Assembly: GCA_905221605.1 (NCBI GenBank)
Contig: CAJNDS010000114.1
Coordinates: 294,355 to 358,354, forward strand
DNA: 64,000 nt
Reading direction: 5' to 3'
Origin: Symbiodinium natans
Taxonomy: Eukaryota > Sar > Dinophyceae > Suessiales > Symbiodiniaceae
In this document: positions 22,845-32,300 of the stretch, piece by piece
Numbering within the stretch: the first letter of the stretch is position 1
Layout: every line of letters begins with the position of its first letter
The notes under the pieces: model-generated
Told to the model about the DNA's origin: nothing
Database searches by the model: none
The model's input: the letters and a program-made list of their open reading frames with translations, nothing else
Made by a program: the position numbers and the translations under genes

Positions 22845-22971
22845 TACTAAACCCTAAACGCTCAACCCTAAACACTGAACCCCAAACCCTAAGCCCGAAA
22901 CCCCTAAACCCCGACGCCTTAGACAAACATCCTAATGCCGTGCCGTATGCATATTATAGCAATAAGGGCAG

Positions 22972-23023
22972 CCTTTGTTGGGTTGGGCATTTTATACGGG
23001 CACCCGTAACCCAACAAAAGGCT
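22972..23023. repeat. Hairpin
   Basis: GCCTTTGTTGGGTT pairs with AACCCAACAAAAGGC with a single-base bulge around a short loop. It lies 50 bp left of the copy B 5' LTR. Function unknown. Confidence 0.5.
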
Positions 23024-23072
23024 AAAACGGTACCACTGGGCTACCACCCTAGACTCTACACCCCAAACCCCA

Positions 23073-23226
23073 TCTTGATGATGAAGCATCATATCCCTTC
23101 TGCAGGCCTTTTAGCTATGATCAAGTGCAGTATCTGAAAAGGGCGATTTGACTTGTGCGAGTTCACAGGTGTCTTGGCAGCATTAACCCTAAACCCTAAC
23201 CTCTAATCTAAGGGTTGGTTTCCTTA
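23073..23226 (+). mobile_element. 5' LTR of retrotransposon copy B (154 bp)
   Basis: Base-for-base identical to 34948-35101, which suggests recent insertion. It contains ACCCTAAACCCTAA near its right end. It is followed by GGTTATGAGCCC, the position expected for a tRNA primer-binding site, but I cannot name the tRNA. I see no matching target duplication against the sequence right of 35101. Confidence 0.92.
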
Positions 23227-23339
23227 GGTTATGAGCCCAAGGGCTCTAGGGCTTAGCGCTTAGATTAATTTCCTGGTTGGTCTAGCCTTTGCAAATCTTA
23301 CTCTAAACGAGAGACATCCGAGAGTCGCTGCTGTGAGCC

Positions 23340-26300
23340 ATGGACTTGAGCATGAGGAGAGGAAGATCTCCCGCGGGCCAGACAGGCCAGACCCCTTCGT
23401 CAATGGGCACAGCTTCGAGGATGGCCTCGCCGCCTGCTACACCAGCAGAGATATCGCGAGAAGTGCGTGTGGATGAGACTTCTCTTGAGCCGAGCTATGA
23501 TACATCCCAGCAGATACAAGGTGGTGAAGCGCTACAACTTGGAAGGTCAGAGGCCAGCGCAGGGCAAGGGCCGAGAGGGCAAGGGCCGAGCAACTCCGAG
23601 AACGCGCAGCACTTCAGCTTGAATGAGGCCTGGGAAGCGGCTCAGCAACAGGAGGAGATTTCGGTTAATGACGCTCGAGAACGCAATAGAACGATGAGAT
23701 CTCTTGATCAGAACGATGGTGGCAATATGCAGATACATAGGCAACGATCTCTTGATCGGGACAACGATGAGACCGCCACGTCTTTAAGACAGACAATTTC
23801 AGGGTCCCCAGGACCAGGATCTCTTGATCCAGACGCGTCACGACGAGGATCTCTTGATCCGACCAACGATCCACGGGGAGGTCAGTCAAGTTGGAACGCG
23901 TTGGAGGCACTACGAAGTTCTTTGAGATCAGTTGGCTTGGGAACCAGAAGTGATGAGCAGAACTTGGCAGTTGCTGGTCGTGCGCAGCAAGGGCCTGAAG
24001 AGAGGATGAGTCCTCTCCCACTGGCAGGGGCCTGCGTTGGGACAGGGCCTCTGGCAGTGCGGGAGACCCCTCAGACTCAGGGAGCTCTTGCGGCGCAGGA
24101 CCTGGCACAGGTTGGGTCTCGCGGTTTAGGGGTGCGTGGTGTAGAAGGTTTGCTGTACAGGGATCCGATGTCGCATAGCGGGCAAAGCCGGCATTCAGGT
24201 AGCGAACTTGCACAACTTGTAGAGGGCATGAGCCAGATGCAGGGTCTTCTGCAGGGTGTCCATGCAAGGCTGCAGAGCCTTGAAGAAGCGCGGAGTGTGG
24301 GATCAGGTGGATCTAGAAACACTTACAGCCTAGGTAGGGTAGATATGGAAGCCTTAAGGGCACATTTTGGTGCTTTGGAAATGGATCCATCTGCTCCTAG
24401 GAATCCGCCTGTAGCTCCAGGCCTTGATGGTAGGGAACTAGCGACGCCAGAGCATCCAGTAGAAGCCTATCCCATCCCTCTACATGACAGAACGTCGCAA
24501 GCGAGCTCCCCGATAGCAACTAGGCCGGTAGAACAACACTTTATCGGGTCACCTGACAGTTTTGGTAGCCAACCTCATGCCCCTTTAACCTCGACATTCC
24601 AAAGACCCTTGATGCACTTATGGGAAATTGATGCTGGAGTAGGCCTCAGAAGTAGGGAGAGCGCGAGCGATGGCTCCTTGGACCTGTGGGGACAAAGTAG
24701 GGGTGATAAGGGGATAGGAAAAGGGAATCCTGAACCTCGAAGCCCTGCTCCCCTCCAGGCCCCAATCAATTCCTCTCTGCAAGGCCAAGTAGGTCCCAGC
24801 ATTCCGCCAGATCCCGTGCCGACTGTGGCACAAAGGACCGCTCCGGCCCAGGAGCTTACGGTGTGGATAGGGGATGTAGAGTATGAAGTGGGCTTTGAAG
24901 GGGGTAGAGCTACAGTCAAGGGAAGGGTTGATAGAGGTTTGGATTTCGGTTGCAGTAGGCCAGCGTACAGGCCGCCGTCTCCTCCGCCTCGGCCACCCCA
25001 AACAACACCGCCTCCAAGCCCCCCAGCACACGTTCCTTTTGTGCATCAGGAAATGACCGCAAGTAGTAGCCAGCAAGCATTTGTGCCAGGAGCTTCTGTG
25101 CCTGTTCTGAGTATGTACCCACGCCCTTTGATGGAGTCTATGCCGGACATGAGAGCGCATGATGATGCTAGGGCGTATGCTCCAGATAGAAGCCGTGAAA
25201 TCATGTTACCAACTCTTGAAATAACTCCAGAAGAGGGACCGCTAGCAGTAGGGGATTGGCTAACGCTAATTGCTCTACTTATCTCGGACTTGGCGCCGGC
25301 AGCGTCGACTTGGTGGGGTTTGGTTGCAGCAGAAGCAGACCGACGCTACAAAGTGTGGCTTCAGTCCCCGCCGCTTGAAAGAGCGGCGCTGAAAGGAGCG
25401 CTCCCCGAGAATCTGCAGGAACCACGCTACATGCGGTTGGAGCAGAGGACGGTTTCGATGCTCATCAAGGCTTTGCCTAAGGATCTCTCTGAAGAACTCA
25501 TATCGCAAGGGGATCTGACAACGGTTGGCGTGCTATTCAGGGTGTTGATTAAGGGTCAGCCTGGCGGGGCCAAAGAGCGACAACTTATCCGCTCTTATCT
25601 ACACAACCCAGGTGTGGCTAGTAGTCCTTCGGATGCGAACTTAAAGTTAAGACGATGGTCACGGTGGGCCTCCCGGGGGAGGCAGTTGGGTATTTCGATG
25701 CCTGATCCGTCTCTTCTTCTCAAGGGAATCGACTCGTTGATGGCGGGAGTTCTCAAGAGCTACACGCAAGCCAGCTTTAGACTGTCCTTTGTCAGGGTAC
25801 AGAGCAGCCTAGACCATGCACCCACGCTGGAGTCAGTCCTTTCGTACTTGAAGCATGTTCAGGCCGAAGCGGAGCTTCTCGAGTATGGGTTGGAGTCAGA
25901 TCCCAAGAAGCCACGCGTAGCAAAGGCCACTGAGACTGATGATGTAGCAAGCCCAAACGCCCCAAACAACCCTAGGAAAGGATCTCCAAAAGGGAAGCCT
26001 AAAGGGAAGCCGAAGGGTAAAGACCAAGAGGGTTCCGGGGGTTCCGGGGGTACAAGGGAAGGGCAGGAAAATAAGCCGACGTGCAAGGGGTACCTAACGC
26101 CGCGCGGGTGTGCTTTTGGGGATAATTGTAGAAACCTGCACGACTTTGCAGAAGCTGCTCGGCAACAAGTATGTTATGCTTGCGGAGCCACAGATCCCGC
26201 AACGAATCATCGTCGTCCTGAATGCCCTACTCTTCAAGGTCCTCAGTTCAAGAAAGGGGATAAGGGAGGCAAGGGCGGTAAGGGCAACAAGGGTAACAAG

Positions 26301-29300
26301 GGTGGGCCTCCAAAAGGAGGCAAGCCGAACATTGCAGCGGCTACAGTAGAAACCCCAGGACCTGTCATCGCCGAAGTTGCTACAAACGCATCTACACATA
26401 GCGGAAACACCTCCGCAGCTGCAGGGACATCCGCAGAGCAAGAAGCTGGTCGGGTCTTGAAAGGGATTCGTTTGGCATGTCTTCAGGGGCCCGGAGTGGC
26501 ATCCTTGCAGGATGGGGGGAGTCCGGTTTCGTTTGGTCCGGTTTCGTTTGGTGCTTCAACTTCGGATTTGAAGGTCAGTTGTGGTCCGGGGGGAATTGGG
26601 GAGGTTGCTTCGAATTTACAGGAATCACCTAGAAGTAGTGAGGGCGGGGTTCCGAAATGGACTCGCTCAAGGGCAGATGTTCGGTTAGAGCCGCAAGGGA
26701 CCGTTCATCCAGATTGGCTAGAGCCGGAAGGGGCCAATCGCCTGAGCTGGCTAGAGCCAGATGGGGCCAGCGAGAGCAGGGATCGGCTAGAGCCGGATGG
26801 AGCCGACATGGGTGATTTCCGTGAATTGAAGCTTCCAGGGTTTGAAAAGGATGTTCCTAGGTTCTGTACGTTTGGTGTAGAGGTTGTTGTTGGTGAAGAT
26901 GAGCGTATTTCAGTTGCAGAAGCTTTCTTGGATTCAGGCGCGACTCATGTGTACCGATATGCGCAAGTCAGAGAGTATCAATCTGCAGTGGCCTGTGACA
27001 TTATGCTTCCGGTAGGTCTATCTGTAGGGCGAATGTCATCAAAGGGGTCCTTGCTTTCCATGGACACGAAGCCTGCGGTAATCCCTCTGGGAAAGGTGGT
27101 TGAGGTCCTAGGATGTGAAGTCCGTTGGGATTTTCAGGGACCACTTGTCAAGCATCCACTAAGAGGGCTTTTGGGTGTAAGGACTGTTCATGGCAGGATG
27201 GTCCTAGGAGTAGCAGATGCCCGAGCTCTGGTCGATGAACTAGAGACTGCGTGGGAGCTAGGGGTTACTTGTGAAGATTCAAGCCCATCGTTGCGGGTAG
27301 TGGAATCTGCGGGGAGCCAAGGGCAACCGTGCGCGTCTGTGAGATTTCTGAAAGCGGAAGAAAACACCTTGGGACTAATCGATGGCGGGGCTACTAACGC
27401 GCTTCGTCAAGGATCTGCCAAGGAGCTTCAGCAGGCTAGAGTAGTAAAAGTGGAGTTGGCTGCTGGACAAACTGAGCTTCGGATGAATGAGCAAGGCACC
27501 CTGCTCACTGCGCATAGGGTCACTCCGATACTGCCTCTAGGACCCGCGATTGAGTGTCTGGGTATGGTTTTAGAGTGGTCAACAGAGGGGATTCGCCTGA
27601 CTCACCCTACGAGAGGTGAGCTTCCGGTTACCTTGGTCAAGGGTTGTCCTATGATCGCTCAAGAGTTGCTGATGGACTTGATTCTGGAATTGGAGGACAA
27701 GATCAGAGTCAGGGAACTGAGAGTCAAGGCTATGCAGTTAAGTGAGAGTCCGGATTTTGAGATCCAAGGGTCTTTGAAGGAGGCTCTAAATGCCTGTAGG
27801 GGAGATGCCAAGAAAGAGTCAGTCGTTCTGGCTGCGTACGCTAAGAAGATCTTCCCGGAGGTGCCTCACGACATCCTTCAGCAGGTCGCTCCTTTGCAGG
27901 TGAACCCTGAAACCAACGATGCCCAAACAACAGGTCTGAATCGTAGGGCTCGACGTAGGCTAAAGAAAGCGCAACGGGTGCTGGTACATCTGTTCTCGGG
28001 GCAACAATCCTGGAAGGCTAAGCATGATGAGGCCTTTCTAGAGGTAGAATTGAATCGGGGAAGGGACTTGTTTAACGAGTCTCTCTATTCGTATGTACTT
28101 CAAGAGATCCTGTCTGGCAAAGTAAAAGGGATACTGGGTGGTCCTCCGTGTAGGACGATGTCACGGTCTAGGGCTAGGTCTCCGGGACCACGCGTTTTGA
28201 GGGCGAGACATGGAATCGAGCGGTTCGGGCTAGAGGGATTGACAGGTAAGGAGAGGACTTTGGCGATTCGAGATACCGTACTAATCTTGAGAATGCTCTT
28301 CTTGATGCATGTGACTCAGGAGGTTCAGGAAGGGAATGCGTATCTTGGGTTTGAGCACCCCAGGGATCCTGCGGAGCTGGATCCTTCCCCTGAGGCACAA
28401 GCGTTGCCATCGCTTTGGGAATGGCCTGAAATCAAAGGGTTAGGGCTGTATAAAGTACGGTTTGACCAGGGCGCTTTAGGGCATGACCATGTAAAACCAT
28501 CGGTCTTTGCAACGTCCTCGTGGATGGTAGCCGAAGAACTTTCCGACAAGGTTGTTCCTCCGACCGCGCGGTGGATCTCTACCTCTAGTGACACAGAGTC
28601 CTTAAGAGAAAGGATGGAGCGCACAAGTAAGGCCTCGAAATGGGCGCCGGGATTGGTGTCCATTCTTCAGCGAGGGTGGGAGTTATGGTCTAGTAGCAGA
28701 GAAGAAAATGTGAATGCGGTAAGGGACAGGATTCGGCTTTTGTCCGGGCTCATGATAGATGAAGGAATGGACCCTGAAGTAGTGCACAGAATCTGTAGCG
28801 AGCTGAATCCTCCTTTCCCTAGAGTATCCCGCCTTAAGCCGAAGGAGCAGTCCTTTAAAGAACATTGCCAACGTGGGCACGCTCCATGGCGGGGTGACTG
28901 CCGAGCCTGCCTAGAATCGGCAGCATTCCACCATCCTTGCCGTCGTAGAAAGCATGCGCATATGTTTTCCCTTTGCGTAGATCTTACGGGTCCTTATACT
29001 AAAGGTTCAGATCAGGAGGGCATTGCGCGGTATGCAGTCGTAGGAGTATACACCTTCCCAAGATTCTGGAAAAATGGTGAGCCAGTTGAAGATGACGGAC
29101 GTGGGGTAGGTGTTATCTCTGAAAACGAGGGAGAAAAAGAGGATATGGGCAAAGCGGGAGAGCAGGACGAGCCAATACCAAACCCAGATGAGTGGGCAGA
29201 AATTGAAGGCGAAGAGGAGCCTGCGGCAGATCCACTTCCGGCAGATGTGGACGAGGTAAAGAAAGAGGAGCGTAGATGGAAAGCCATTTGTGAGGCCTCA

Positions 29301-32300
29301 CTGGACCCTCTGCCGGCGATCAGGATTCCGTTTCTAATTCCGGTGTACAAAAAGAGTCCGAAACAGGTCACTGAAGCCGTGGCTCGTATCTTCATAAGGT
29401 TAAAGACTTTAGGACTACCTCTTCACCGAGTCCATAGCGACCGCGGAGCGGAATTCGTTAACAAGACCTTCTTATCATGGTGTAGGGCGAGAGACCTGCA
29501 TGTCACGACAACTGCAGCAGATCTCCCTCAGTCCAACGGCCTTGCGGAGCGCTTCATAGGCCTTATCAAACGACAAGCCCGATCCCTTCTACACTCTGTA
29601 GGTGCTAGGTCTAGCGACTGGCCTCATGCGATGAGATACTCGGTCGAAACAATGTATGATGAAGCAATGAGGGGCCTGGGTGTGATTCCTAAAAGGCAAC
29701 AGCTTCCCTTTGGCGCGAATATCTATGTCAGGGAACGTACCTGGAGGTGGGCATCATGGACAGCGAGAGCAGTTCAGGCCACCGTCCTGGCGCCGTCGGA
29801 GCATGTCTCAAAGGGTTGGGTGGTGCGAGTGACCCGCCCTGATGGAACCCCAGTACTCCTAATAACTACTTTAGCTTATCAAAAGGTTAGGGAGCCGGAA
29901 CCGTTGAATGCACCTCCAGAAGCAGCAGAACAGCCTAGTGAGGCCTTTCCGGTGGACAGTCCGGCTGCTGGTAGTAGACCTAAAGCGCCACGTCCACTAG
30001 GAGGTTTCATTACGGGTCGTGAGAGTAGGGTGCCTTCTGAAGCCGAGCCTCCGTTGCATCCACCAGCTGATGCACCAAGTGTCCCCCGTCGACGTATCAG
30101 GGCCAAAGGAGGGTTGCGCCACCTAGTGCCGCAAGGGGGAGGACCTGAAATGTTGGGAATGTTGCAGAAGTTAAAGAGTCTTGGAGTCAGCTGGGTGGAT
30201 GAGGATGAGAATCATTCGGGGTCGGGGGAGTCGGAGGACGAGGAGTCGGGTCATACGATCTTGTTTGCACTTCCAGTAGAAGAAAGCTCATTCAAGGTGT
30301 GTCATGTTGAAGCCGTAGATGGGGTGGAACAAGAAGCCAAACTTCTTAGAGAACAGGGAGCTATGTCAAGGAGAGCGGTTTGTGATTTGGTACTTCGGAG
30401 TAAGTGGCCTTCGTGTAGAAATCACAGGAGGGCCGATAAGACAACGCATGAAAAGGGTAGGCTAGCGGTTCTTGGTGCTTTTGCTCACGGGGGTATTTAT
30501 GGAGTCACCCAGGTAACGCACCAAAAGCCAGAAATGGTAAAAACCCTGAACGTGTATCTCCGTCAAGAAGTCCCAGATGCCACCTATACTGCGATCCTGG
30601 TTAGTCAGAGGGGTCCTTCAGAATGGCACCGAGATGTCAACAATGCGGAAGGGTCCATCAACTGGGTAGTTCCATTAGGAGATTTTCAAGGTGGCGAAAT
30701 TAGAGTGTTACCTGAAGGGCTAAGAACCGATGAAGCTGATGTAGATGAGCATATGGGCATCTTGTACCCCCCAGCAAATCATCCAGTGTCATTCAATCCC
30801 AAAAGGAGACACAAGGTTCTTCCTCATACCGGGAATCGTCTCGTCTTGGTTGCCTATACACCTCGAGGATGGACTCGTCTTCCAGAGTCGACGATAAAGG
30901 AACTTCGGGAGCTTGGGTTTCCGGTTCCTCCGCTGCCTAAGGGATCCGAGCCAGTAGTCAGAGCTGTTTCAGTAGCCTATGTCGGCGACGACAGTAGTGA
31001 AGGCGATGGTGGCTTAGGCTGCACCATTGTAGATGACCAGCAGTATGCCATGGATGAGAAGTTGGTAGAAATGCTGCAAGCTGACCTTTACTTTCTCTCA
31101 CGGGTCTTTTCTTGGGAGTGTCAGTTGGCGTCCGAAACGCTGAGGGAAGCCGGGCCGTCAAACTGCCCAAGCATGTGCTACATCAACATGTTGGACTCGC
31201 AAATCCAAGAGCTGCAAGAGGAGTTGCTGTGGATCGATTCCGGGACAAAGCTTGATGGCACTGTCAGCGGGCATGATGACGAGAGGCTAGCCAAGGCTAT
31301 GATAAGGACACTAGCAGTGAAGGAAAGCGAGAAGGGCCCACAAGAAGAAAGTGAGCCAGAGGTGTTCCTGCAGGCTAGGACTATCGACCCGCAGCAGGCA
31401 GCGGGCGAACTTGAAAAGTGGGTCCCCCCACTGTTGGACGAATACACTGGGTTACGCTTTCAATATGAAGCCATCTACCCCATCGACGTGAACCAGTTGT
31501 GTGAGGAAGATGTGCAGAGTGGAGCAATAGAAATCCTACCTGCAAAGGTGGTGTTCACGAGAAAGCCACCGGTGGGAAAAAGACGCGCGCGCATAGTGGC
31601 GTGCGGAAACTTTCAGCAGAAGACCTGGAGCGATCAAGTTGCAGTTGCTCGTCGAGAGGTATACGCCTCTGGGCTAGACACCATCGCGTTGAGAATCCAG
31701 TTGCGACAGGCGTCTCTATGTGGGTGGACCGCTGCAATCCTAGACATAAGAAAAGCCTTCCTGTATGCGCCGCTGCACGAACGGAAGGGAAAAGGAAAAC
31801 GCATAATCTTGATGCCGCCTAAAATACTGGTCAAGGCCAAGATAATCCCACCGTCGGAGCGATGGGTTATCCAGAGAGCACTATACGGCTTGGACTTAAG
31901 CCCGGCGGCATGGAGCCGACACCGTGACAAATGTCTTTCTCAGCTGAAGTGGGCCTTCGAGGGTTTGGAGTACAGACTAACACAGAGCGATTCCGAACCG
32001 TCTCTTTGGAAAATCCAGGATTCCAGCAACGCTTTGAAGGGGCTCATTGGCGTATATGTTGACGATATGCTCTTGAGTGCTTGCAGAGGCTTATTGGAAT
32101 CAGTGGCAGGGGCCATTCAGACGCTTTGGGAGACCAGCGACATTAAGTTTGCGGAGGACGGTTTGCACTTTCTTGGTGTTGATATCCGGCTGCACAATGG
32201 TAGGTATTACCTAACACAAGTGAGCTATGTCACCGAGTTGCTGAACAGGCATCCCGAAATTGAGGGGACTGCGTCGACGCCGTATCCAGCTGAGAAGGAT

